From contig JAFNFZ010000230.1 of assembly GCA_017885485.1 (NCBI GenBank), positions 1 through 5,554 of the forward strand: a stretch of DNA of 5,554 bases, read 5' to 3'. The first letter of the stretch is position 1; each line of letters starts with the position of its first letter. The position numbers and the translations under genes were made by a program. Below are positions 1-5,554 of this stretch, piece after piece. The DNA comes from Chloroflexota bacterium. GTDB taxonomy: Bacteria; Chloroflexota; Dehalococcoidia; UBA2247; RBG-13-53-26. The notes below the pieces were generated by a model that was not told the DNA's origin, did no database searches, and saw only the letters and a list, made by a program, of their open reading frames with translations.

Positions 1-1070
1 CCGGCGAGGATCCCGTCTCGTTCCGGCAAGTGGCCTCTGAAGCCGAAACCGCTGCTCTCTTCACCGCCAATAAGAGCATTGTCGCTGATCATCTTCGGGG
101 CTACGTACTTGAAACCCACTCGCGTTTCGTGGACTGGCACATTGTAGAGTTCGCCCAGCTTGAACAGCATGCTGCTGGTGGTGAGCGTCTTGATGATAGG
201 ACCGCGCTCGCCCCGCACCTCGAGCAAGTAAAGAGCCAGCAGCGCGAAGATCTGCAATGGTGTCAGTGGCCTGCCATTCTCATCCACGGCACCAATGCGG
301 TCGGCATCACCATCGGTAGCCAGTCCGACGTCTGCTCTGCTTGTCGCGACCAGGTTGGCGAGCTTTGAGAGATGGCGGGCGATAGGCTCAGGCTGTATTC
401 CTGGAAAGACGGGATTTCGTTCTCCATTAATCTCTGTTACCTCTGTTCTGCCGCCTTGAAGGAGCGTCCTGAAATGACCGGCCCCGGCCCCGTACATTGA
501 GTCCACCACTACCTTCAAGCCAGCTCGGCGCAGATCCTCCAGATCGACGAGCCGGGCAATATGATCATAGTAAACTGATGACGGGTCAAGATACTCGATG
601 AGTCCTCTTGCCACTCCGTCTTTCAGCGATAGACGTTTGACCCTGTCTTGGGCGATGATCTGTGGCAGACGTGATTCTATGTCTGCTTCAACGCTGGTCG
701 GTGCACTGGCACCATCTGCGGTCTTCATCTTGAAGCCATTCCACTGAGCGGGATTATGGCTGGCAGTGATGATGATTGCCCCGGCTGCTTTCCGGTTCAC
801 TGTGGCGTAGCTCACGATCGGTGTGGGTGTGGCCTGGGTACAGAGGTATGCCCTGATGTCATTGCCGGCCACTACCTCAGCGGCAGCAGCGGCAAAATCC
901 TCCGAGGCAAATCGTGTATCGTAGCCTATGACCAGGCCCTGATGGGCCACTCCATTGTCCCTGAGATGATCAGCTACGCCTTGTGCGCAATACCTCACAT
1001 TGCTGAAGGTGAAGTCGTCAGCAATGATGCCACGCCAGCCATCAGTACCGAACTTGATCGCGGGTTGCAT
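1..1070 (-). CDS. Phosphoglucomutase/phosphomannomutase family protein, 3' end cut by the window edge
   Basis: Alpha-D-phosphohexomutase, which interconverts hexose 1- and 6-phosphates in the cytoplasm for sugar-nucleotide and glycan synthesis. The frame is open for 356 codons from ATG at 1070 to the left edge. The family is usually about 450-470 residues, so most of the C-terminal domain IV lies outside. Visible motifs, in order: the N-terminal GTDGWRG (residues 8-14); the phosphoserine loop TASHNP with catalytic Ser104 (codon 759-761); the metal-binding loop DGDADR at 253-258 (bases 297-314); and the sugar-specificity motif GEESSG at 336-341. In most relatives this last motif reads GEESGG. 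The ATG lies 20 bases after the metK stop with no clear Shine-Dalgarno; a GTG at 1088 is a less likely alternative start. Co-transcription with metK is probable. Substrate (glucose, mannose or glucosamine phosphate) cannot be fixed from sequence, but TASHNP and GTDGWRG differ from typical GlmM (SASHNP, GTDGIRG), so no symbol is given. Confidence 0.93.
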   Translation of the reverse strand, partial: MQPAIKFGTDGWRGIIADDFTFSNVRYCAQGVADHLRDNGVAHQGLVIGYDTRFASEDFAAAAAEVVAGNDIRAYLCTQATPTPIVSYATVNRKAAGAIIITASHNPAQWNGFKMKTADGASAPTSVEADIESRLPQIIAQDRVKRLSLKDGVARGLIEYLDPSSVYYDHIARLVDLEDLRRAGLKVVVDSMYGAGAGHFRTLLQGGRTEVTEINGERNPVFPGIQPEPIARHLSKLANLVATSRADVGLATDGDADRIGAVDENGRPLTPLQIFALLALYLLEVRGERGPIIKTLTTSSMLFKLGELYNVPVHETRVGFKYVAPKMISDNALIGGEESSGFGFRGHLPERDGILA

Positions 1071-1090
1071 GTCTTGTTGTTGGGGCACTG

Positions 1091-2335
1091 CTAGGGTTGT
1101 TTCTGCAGTGAGCCGCTGACCTTGGCCAATTCAACGTCAGCCTGAAGCAATGCCACCTTATCCGTCTTCTCCCAGGGAAGATCGAGGTCATCTCTCCCAA
1201 AGTGACCGTAGGCGGCAGTCTTCTTGTATATGGGGCGGCGCAGCCCCAGCGACTCGATGATAGCACCAGGCCGAAAATCAAAATGCTTGGTGATGAGACT
1301 CAGTATGGCCTCTTCGTCAACCTTGGCTGTCCCAAAGGTTTCAATGGAGATGGAGATGGGGTGGGCTATCCCGATGGCGTATGAGACCTGGATTTCAAGC
1401 CGCTTGGCAAGACCCGCAGCGACAACGTTCTTGGCAACATACCGGGCGTAGTATGCAGCGGAGCGATCCACCTTTGTGGGGTCCTTGCCAGAGAAAGAGC
1501 CACCGCCATGTCTGGCAATGCCTCCATAGGTATCCACCAGAATCTTGCGCCCCGTAAGGCCGGTGTCACCCATTGGGCCGCCGACCACAAACCGGCCAGT
1601 GGCGTTGATAAGGTACTTGGTCTTCTTGTCCAGAAGGTGTCCAGGTATCACCTCCTTGATTACCATCTCGCGGATATCACGGTGGATAGTGTCATTGCTC
1701 ACAGTCTCGCTGTGCTGAGCAGCAATAACCACTGCTTCCACCCTCTTGGGAACACCGTGGCTATACTCCACGGTTACCTGGGATTTCCCGTCGGGGCGTA
1801 GATAGGACAGTGTCCCGTCCTTTCTCACCTCGGCGAGACGCCTGCAGAGCTTGTGGGCCAGTGCGATTGGCAGTGGCATCAGTTCAGGGGTTTCGTCGCA
1901 AGCAAAACCTATCATCATGCCTTGGTCGCCAGCACCGAGGCCATCTCTTTCGTTCGAGTTGTTGACCTTTTGTTTCGATTCCTGTGAGTGGTTTACCCCC
2001 ATAGCGATGTCTTGCGACTGCTCTTTGATGGAGGTAATGACACCACAGGTTTCGCCATCAAACCCGTATTTGGCCCGGGTGTATCCAATCTCCCACACCG
2101 TATCTCTGACGATCTGTGGTATGTCAACATAGCAGTTGGTCGTAATCTCTCCGGTAGTGATCACCAGACCGGTAGTGGCCATGGCCTCACATGCCACTCG
2201 GGCCATGGGATCTTTGGTCAGGATGGCATCAAGAATGGCATCTGCTATCAGGTCGCAGACTTTGTCCGGATGCCCCTCGGTCACGGACTCGGAGGTTAGC
2301 ATGTATGAAGGGGATTTCATGAAACTCGTAGTCAT
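1091..2335 (-). CDS. metK: S-adenosylmethionine synthetase (methionine adenosyltransferase)
   Basis: Makes S-adenosylmethionine from methionine and ATP, releasing phosphate and pyrophosphate; cytosolic, normally a homotetramer needing Mg2+ and K+. The 414-residue product has the family's full three-domain length (E. coli about 384, Bacillus about 400). Diagnostic motifs are GHPDK at residues 21-25 (ATP/Mg site), the first signature GAGDQG at 134-139, and the glycine-rich P-loop-like signature GGGSFSGKD at 277-285 followed by a conserved DRSAAY. The loop before GAGDQG is long, as in Bacillus MetK. The first ATG is preferred because AGGAG sits 8 bases upstream; Met6 is a possible internal start but has no such site. 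It starts 31 bases after ahcY and stops (TAG) 20 bases before the phosphohexomutase, so the three genes look like one transcript. Pairing with ahcY places it in the SAM cycle. No truncation or frameshift is seen. Confidence 0.98.
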   Translation of the reverse strand: MTTSFMKSPSYMLTSESVTEGHPDKVCDLIADAILDAILTKDPMARVACEAMATTGLVITTGEITTNCYVDIPQIVRDTVWEIGYTRAKYGFDGETCGVITSIKEQSQDIAMGVNHSQESKQKVNNSNERDGLGAGDQGMMIGFACDETPELMPLPIALAHKLCRRLAEVRKDGTLSYLRPDGKSQVTVEYSHGVPKRVEAVVIAAQHSETVSNDTIHRDIREMVIKEVIPGHLLDKKTKYLINATGRFVVGGPMGDTGLTGRKILVDTYGGIARHGGGSFSGKDPTKVDRSAAYYARYVAKNVVAAGLAKRLEIQVSYAIGIAHPISISIETFGTAKVDEEAILSLITKHFDFRPGAIIESLGLRRPIYKKTAAYGHFGRDDLDLPWEKTDKVALLQADVELAKVSGSLQKQP

Positions 2336-2343
2336 TCTTGCTT

Positions 2344-2349
2344 CTCCTC
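2344..2349 (-). promoter_or_regulatory. metK ribosome binding site
   Basis: The minus strand reads GAGGAG here, followed by eight bases and the ATG at 2335. It lies within the 31-base ahcY-metK gap and decides the metK start in favour of the first ATG over the in-frame ATG five codons later. Confidence 0.8.
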
Positions 2350-2366
2350 AGAGTGATCAGATTCAG

Positions 2367-3638
2367 CTAGGTACCCAACTCCCAACTCTCCAGGTATTGT
2401 CCCTGTTGACGAGTCAATTTGTCAATGCTGATGCCCATCGAGCGCAACTTCAGTCTGCCTACCTCCTGGTCAATCCGTTTGGGCACGGGGTAGACTGCGG
2501 CAGGCATCCTCTTCTTGAGGTTGAACATGTATTCAGCACAGAGGGCTTGATTGGCGAAACTCATATCCATCACACTGGCCGGGTGCCCTTCGGCGGCGGC
2601 CAGATTGATCAGCCTTCCATCAGCCAGGAGATAGAGGCGTCGGCCATTTTTCAGAGAGTACTCGTCAACGAAGGGACGGATCGCCCTTTTCTTGATTGAT
2701 AGTTTTTCCAGAGCAGGGATGCTGATTTCGACATTGAAATGACCGCTGTTTGCGAGGATGGCCCCGTCTTTCATGGACTGCAGGTGTGGCTTGTCGATAA
2801 TGCTCAGTCCGCCGGTGATGGTAATGAAAACATCGCCGATTCTGGCTGCTTTGAGGAGCGGCATGATCTGGTATCCGTCCATAACCGCTTCGAGGGCACG
2901 AACGGGGCTGACCTCAGCAACTATTACCTGTGCCCCCATGCCTCGTGCTCGCATGGCAATACCGCGGCCACACCAACCGTATCCGCAGACCACAACTTTC
3001 TTCCCGGCCCAGAGGATGTTGGTCGCCCTGGTTATGCCGTCAACGGTGCTCTGACCAGTGCCATAGCGATTGTCAAAGAAATGCTTGGTTTCTGCATCAT
3101 TCACGGCGATTATGGGGTACTTCAGCTTCCCGTTCTTGGCCATACTACGCAGTCTGACGATCCCAGTGGTAGTCTCCTCCATGCCGCCGATGACATCAGC
3201 GTTTATGGCGCCCTTTGTCTTGTGCAGTGCCGTGACCAAATCGGCTCCGTCATCGATAGTTATGTGTGGCTTGTGTGCCAGAGCAGCACGGATATGACTG
3301 TAGTAGGTATCGCTATCCTCGCCCTTGATGGCATAGACCGGTATGCCGTGTTCCAGTATGGCAGCGGCCGCGTCATCCTGAGTGCTGAGTGGATTCGAAG
3401 CGCATAGAGCCAGGTCAGCCCCGCCTGCCTTGAGAACCAGCGCCAAGTTGGCAGTCTCAGTGGTGATGTGCAGGCAAGCGGAGATCCTGGCGCCTTCAAG
3501 GGGTTTCCTCCTGGTGAATCTCTCCTTCAGCAACTGTAGCACGGGCATCTCGCGGGATGCCCACTCAATGCGCAGCTTCCCTTGCGGAGCCAGTGAACGA
3601 TCCTTCACATCACCGTGGCTGACTGGTCTTCTCTTCAT
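2367..3638 (-). CDS. ahcY: Adenosylhomocysteinase (S-adenosyl-L-homocysteine hydrolase), short archaeal/Thermotoga-like type
   Basis: Reversibly hydrolyses S-adenosylhomocysteine to adenosine and homocysteine using tightly bound NAD+, relieving product inhibition of methyltransferases. The 423-residue product shows the substrate-domain motif [19 protein letters not shown] (57-75) and DDGAD (129-133); the central GGMEETTTG (151-159), [20 protein letters not shown] (178-197) with the conserved Lys and Asp of the active site; and the Rossmann NAD loop GYGWCGRG (219-226). The C-terminal part keeps NSGHFNVEI (297-305) and the [16 protein letters not shown] stretch (346-361). It ends in ESWELGT and lacks the Lys/Tyr-containing tail that completes the neighbouring subunit's NAD site in typical bacterial and eukaryotic enzymes. 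An upstream ATG at 3677 is in frame, but the ATG at 3638 follows a strong GGGGAGG and matches family N-termini. It lies immediately upstream of metK. Activity on S-inosylhomocysteine, as reported for a related Methanocaldococcus enzyme, is an alternative. Confidence 0.97.
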   Translation of the reverse strand: MKRRPVSHGDVKDRSLAPQGKLRIEWASREMPVLQLLKERFTRRKPLEGARISACLHITTETANLALVLKAGGADLALCASNPLSTQDDAAAAILEHGIPVYAIKGEDSDTYYSHIRAALAHKPHITIDDGADLVTALHKTKGAINADVIGGMEETTTGIVRLRSMAKNGKLKYPIIAVNDAETKHFFDNRYGTGQSTVDGITRATNILWAGKKVVVCGYGWCGRGIAMRARGMGAQVIVAEVSPVRALEAVMDGYQIMPLLKAARIGDVFITITGGLSIIDKPHLQSMKDGAILANSGHFNVEISIPALEKLSIKKRAIRPFVDEYSLKNGRRLYLLADGRLINLAAAEGHPASVMDMSFANQALCAEYMFNLKKRMPAAVYPVPKRIDQEVGRLKLRSMGISIDKLTRQQGQYLESWELGT

Positions 3639-3643
3639 AGATT

Positions 3644-3650
3644 CCTCCCC
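3644..3650 (-). promoter_or_regulatory. ahcY ribosome binding site
   Basis: The minus strand reads GGGGAGG five bases before the end of a short spacer leading to the ATG at 3638. This is the strongest Shine-Dalgarno in the window and is the reason for choosing that start over the in-frame ATG 13 codons upstream, which would place this site inside the coding region. Confidence 0.85.
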
Positions 3651-3665
3651 TTTCGTTTGAAACGG

Positions 3666-3710
3666 TGTGCAACACAACCTGATAGATCGAGCAGGTGTCC
3701 CGGAAGGTTG
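3666..3710 (-). repeat. Overlapping inverted repeats near the ahcY start
   Basis: On the minus strand CAACCT (3705-3710) can pair with AGGTTG (3675-3680). ACCTG (3692-3696) can instead pair with CAGGT (3677-3681), and TGTG (3673-3676) with CACA (3666-3669) around a three-base loop. The pairings share bases and exclude one another, as in switching leaders. Each is only 4-6 bp, so chance is a real possibility. Confidence 0.35.
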
Positions 3711-3719
3711 GTCGCTATT

Positions 3720-3738
3720 GGCAGCGGCACTCGCTACC
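3720..3738 (-). repeat. Perfect 7-bp hairpin in the ahcY leader
   Basis: The minus strand reads GGTAGCG, a five-base loop AGTGC, then CGCTGCC; the arms pair over all 7 positions, counting one G-T. No T-run follows, so it is not an intrinsic terminator. It would lie in the untranslated leader if transcription starts at the candidate promoter upstream, about 80 bases before the ahcY start. Confidence 0.5.
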
Positions 3739-3838
3739 TCAGGTCATTATGAGGGGTGCATACCGTGCAGAGAATAGACGTGCGGCTCGGGTCCACTCAT
3801 TCTGTTCCAGAAGTGCCAGCGTTCGATATCATGGACAT

Positions 3839-3847
3839 ATTGTAGCA
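3839..3847 (-). promoter_or_regulatory. Candidate extended -10 promoter for ahcY-metK
   Basis: The minus strand reads TGCTACAAT, which fits the TGnTATAAT extended -10 consensus with one change in the hexamer. No good -35 hexamer is visible at 16-18 bases upstream, which is tolerated in extended -10 promoters. Transcription from here would give a leader of roughly 190 bases before ahcY, containing the hairpin and inverted repeats. This is a consensus match only. Confidence 0.35.
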
Positions 3848-3976
3848 CATACTCTACCGTGATTCCGCACTACCATGTCTGGCCCTTGCTCACTGGACGC
3901 GCCATCCCTTGATGCGGTCCCCCTGTGGATCTGCTAGTGCAGGTCTGCGTTATTGCTGGTGTCTCCCGGGCGATCT

Positions 3977-5005
3977 CTATGCTACATAGCGTCTGCGAAT
4001 CCTGTCGGAGAGTTGAGCCAGATACTCCAGACACTGCTCAGCGGCCTCAGGTGAGAGGGAGGCCAACCCGCAGGAGGGAGTGATCAAGGCATGCGCTGCC
4101 AGTTGCCGAAAACCGGGTCCTTCTCCGGCAAAGGGTGCCATTGCCTCCTCAAGGCGGTCTTTCAGGCTGGCCAGCGACTCCTTGGCCAACGCTTCTTCAT
4201 CGTTGGGGACAATGCCCCAGGCAATGGCGCCTCCCTGTTTCAAGAAGAATTGCATCTGCTCCGAGTATGTGCCGAGGGCACTAGCGTAGTTGTAGGCGTC
4301 GAAGCTCAAAACGTGTATGGGCAGGTTGAGGAGGAGAGGCCAATCCGTATTGCCGCAACAGTGAATTCCCCTGAGGCCGGTGATACCTCCAAGCGTTTCC
4401 GTCAATAGTGTGACCACTTTCTCTGATGGCAAAGAGACGAAGGCGGATCCCAGAGATGTCAGGTATGGTTCATCGACGAACACAATAGTGTTTGACGAAA
4501 TCTGCTTCAGAGCGCTTTCCTGCCATGAGGCTTTGAGACGCAGATGCTTTGCCATGGCTTCAGACAGGGTGTCGTCATAGACGGCGTAGTGGGTCCCGTC
4601 GGTGACGGAGAGCCCCCAGCTTATGGGACCGGTTACCTGTCCTTTGACGGCAATGGGCAATGTGATGTCCATGGCCAGAAGGGCGTGAAGCCCCGCTGCA
4701 TAGGCTGGGCTGACAACATAGTCACTGTAGGCATTGTTGGCATGGGCGACGTACAGCCGTTCCAGCCCCTGATCCAGATCCCGGGACCGGTCTACGGAAA
4801 TGCGCGCGTCATCAATGACTATGCCGGGGAAGCTCTCGCTGAACTGGACGTACATATTCTCTCTGGTCGAGCGATTCGGCAGTTGCGGCCATCCCGGAAT
4901 AGCACTGAGGTACCGCAGAAGCAGACGGCATGCCTCTTGCGGGTCAGTGTGGGGCATGCTACCGATGATGGTAGGCAAGCAGCCGAATTCAAACGTATTG
5001 GCCAT
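3977..5005 (-). CDS. Core methionine synthase (MetE C-terminal catalytic domain only)
   Basis: Predicted zinc enzyme of the cobalamin-independent methionine synthase (MetE)/UROD-like barrel family that methylates homocysteine to methionine. The 342 residues cover only the C-terminal barrel; full MetE is about 750 residues with an N-terminal barrel that helps bind methyl-tetrahydrofolate polyglutamate. Visible motifs: the N-terminal GSMPHTDP (15-22), VFVDEP (175-180), the zinc motif HCCGN (215-219, likely ligands His215 and Cys217) and TPSCGL (309-314, ligand Cys312). No Glu stands where E. coli has the ligand Glu665; Asp236 and Asn239 are nearest. Such 'core MetE' proteins, described from Dehalococcoides, take the methyl group from methylcobalamin, so a corrinoid donor is inferred here. 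The ATG at 5005 is chosen over an in-frame GTG at 5011 because an AGAAG lies nine bases upstream. It starts 12 bases after mtnP; ahcY and metK follow. Confidence 0.85.
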   Translation of the reverse strand: MANTFEFGCLPTIIGSMPHTDPQEACRLLLRYLSAIPGWPQLPNRSTRENMYVQFSESFPGIVIDDARISVDRSRDLDQGLERLYVAHANNAYSDYVVSPAYAAGLHALLAMDITLPIAVKGQVTGPISWGLSVTDGTHYAVYDDTLSEAMAKHLRLKASWQESALKQISSNTIVFVDEPYLTSLGSAFVSLPSEKVVTLLTETLGGITGLRGIHCCGNTDWPLLLNLPIHVLSFDAYNYASALGTYSEQMQFFLKQGGAIAWGIVPNDEEALAKESLASLKDRLEEAMAPFAGEGPGFRQLAAHALITPSCGLASLSPEAAEQCLEYLAQLSDRIRRRYVA

Positions 5006-5017
5006 CGTCACTATCTT

Positions 5018-5554
5018 CTATTTCACGTATTTCCCGATAAGCAACGCTAGATCTTTCTTCATGTAGGCAGGGATCTGCTCCGGCGAAGTAATGATAGCAT
5101 CCTTGAGGGAAGTGGCGCATTGACAAACTCGCTTCTGTGGGATCTGGCTCACTGCTGCCTTCACGGTGTTCTTGGCCGTCTCTACGCTTTGTTGGAGATT
5201 GGCTATCACCATCTCCACGGTGACTGACTCCTCGCTTTGATGCCAGCAGTCGTAGTCGGTGACAAAAGCCAGAGTGGCATAGCAGATCTCGGCTTCTCGG
5301 GCCAGCCTGGCCTCAGGAAGCGCGGTCATGCCAACAACACTAGCCCCCCAGGAGCGGTACAAGAAGGATTCTGCCCTTGTGGAGAACGACGGTCCTTCTA
5401 TGACCACGCAGGTCCCACCCACATGCACGTTTGCCCCTGTCTTTCTGGAAGCCTCATACAGTATGCCGCTCAGGGCAGGGCAGAAGGGATCAGCCAATCC
5501 CACGTGCGCCACCAATCCTTGTCCGAAGAAGGTATTCGCCCTGCTTGTGGTTCG
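5018..5554 (-). CDS. mtnP: S-methyl-5'-thioadenosine phosphorylase, 5' end cut by the window edge
   Basis: Phosphorolytic cleavage of methylthioadenosine to adenine and methylthioribose 1-phosphate, clearing the by-product of polyamine and other SAM-consuming reactions. The frame runs in from the right edge without a start; 178 residues are present and roughly the first 100 of a usual 270-290 are missing. A TTG at 5515 is internal, because residues before it (starting RTTSRANTFF) still align with the family. Key positions in the fragment: IEGPSFSTRAES (52-63), the substrate-binding Met in GMT (75-77), and TDYDCW (99-104), whose Asp100 and Asp102 match the adenine-recognising pair of human MTAP and argue against a guanine/hypoxanthine-specific phosphorylase. 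A C-terminal CQC (144-146) recalls the CXC motif of archaeal MTAP II. The TAG stop is in frame with, and 12 bases before, the core methionine synthase. Methylthioinosine phosphorylase is a less likely alternative. Confidence 0.92.
   Translation of the reverse strand, partial: RTTSRANTFFGQGLVAHVGLADPFCPALSGILYEASRKTGANVHVGGTCVVIEGPSFSTRAESFLYRSWGASVVGMTALPEARLAREAEICYATLAFVTDYDCWHQSEESVTVEMVIANLQQSVETAKNTVKAAVSQIPQKRVCQCATSLKDAIITSPEQIPAYMKKDLALLIGKYVK

Larger units (their letters stand above)
3639..3976 (-). other. Gene-free leader region upstream of ahcY
   Basis: This 338-base stretch separates the core methionine synthase stop from the ahcY start and is the only sizeable gap in the window. 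No credible reading frame was found in it on either strand. It holds a candidate extended -10 promoter, a perfect 7-bp hairpin and a set of overlapping short inverted repeats just before the ahcY ribosome binding site. I looked for the conserved cores of the SAM-I/IV, SAM-II and SAH riboswitches and did not recognise any. No GC-rich hairpin with a run of T follows the synthase gene, so whether transcription from upstream stops here cannot be judged. Confidence 0.7.

Noticed and set aside
30..1094. Two 112-codon plus-strand open frames (30-368 and 756-1094)
   Set aside because: Both are shadows of the phosphohexomutase, which reads through the whole stretch on the minus strand with catalytic, metal-binding and sugar-binding motifs in order.
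1934..1999. Long loop before GAGDQG in MetK as a novel insertion
   Set aside because: It is longer than in E. coli MetK, but Bacillus MetK has a loop of the same length at this position, so it is normal family variation.
2136..2699. A 187-codon plus-strand open frame across the ahcY-metK junction
   Set aside because: It is antisense to two confident genes, has no ribosome binding site of note, and its translation is of low plausibility.
2739..3407. A 222-codon plus-strand open frame
   Set aside because: It lies wholly antisense to ahcY, whose frame has unmistakable family motifs. The translation resembles no known family, and a long antisense frame is expected from the codon use of the real gene.
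3639..3677. In-frame ATG at 3677 as the ahcY start
   Set aside because: It would put the strong GGGGAGG site inside the gene and add 13 residues not typical of family N-termini.
3720..3760. Possible SAH riboswitch, from a GAGGTAGCG segment followed by GCTGCC
   Set aside because: It vaguely recalls the 5' part of the SAH riboswitch, but the conserved GCUGC-containing core and the later AGGCUCG segment are not found. It is better explained as a simple 7-bp hairpin.
3922..3933. CTGC-ACTA-GCAG hairpin after the core synthase as a terminator
   Set aside because: The stem is only four base pairs and is not followed by a run of T.
4544..5050. A 168-codon plus-strand open frame
   Set aside because: It is antisense to the core methionine synthase and the end of mtnP, with no recognisable protein features.

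Overview
The window comes from a bacterial genome of moderate G+C with densely packed genes, all read on the minus strand. The best guess is the Dehalococcoidia (Chloroflexota) or a relative. This is inferred from a short archaeal/Thermotoga-type adenosylhomocysteinase, a stand-alone 'core' methionine synthase of the kind known from Dehalococcoides, and their linkage to metK and a phosphohexomutase. No rRNA or other phylogenetic marker is present to settle it.

Layout in transcription order, from the right edge to the left. (1) The 3' two-thirds of an S-methyl-5'-thioadenosine phosphorylase gene (mtnP), cut by the right edge. (2) Twelve bases later, a 342-residue methionine synthase that has only the MetE C-terminal catalytic barrel. 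(3) A 338-base gene-free stretch with a candidate extended -10 promoter and several inverted repeats, probably the leader of the next unit. (4) ahcY, adenosylhomocysteinase. (5) metK, methionine adenosyltransferase, 31 bases downstream of ahcY with a clear ribosome binding site. (6) A phosphoglucomutase/phosphomannomutase-family gene, 20 bases downstream of metK and cut by the left edge. It is open to the edge, with no stop codon inside the window, and its motifs are unmistakable.

Together genes 1-5 form a nearly complete methionine/S-adenosylmethionine cycle. MetK makes SAM from methionine, AhcY splits the S-adenosylhomocysteine left after methyl transfer, the core synthase remethylates homocysteine to methionine, and MtnP removes methylthioadenosine produced by other SAM-consuming reactions. 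The synthase lacks the N-terminal barrel of full-length MetE, which suggests that its methyl donor is a methylated corrinoid (protein or free methylcobamide) rather than methyl-tetrahydrofolate polyglutamate. The sugar-phosphate mutase is probably only a co-transcribed passenger.

No mobile elements, CRISPR arrays, tRNA or rRNA genes, or convincing intrinsic terminators were seen. The most interesting points are the folate-independent synthase with an apparently changed zinc ligand set, the structured ahcY leader, and the consistent use of TAG stops, including one that alone separates the in-frame mtnP and synthase genes.
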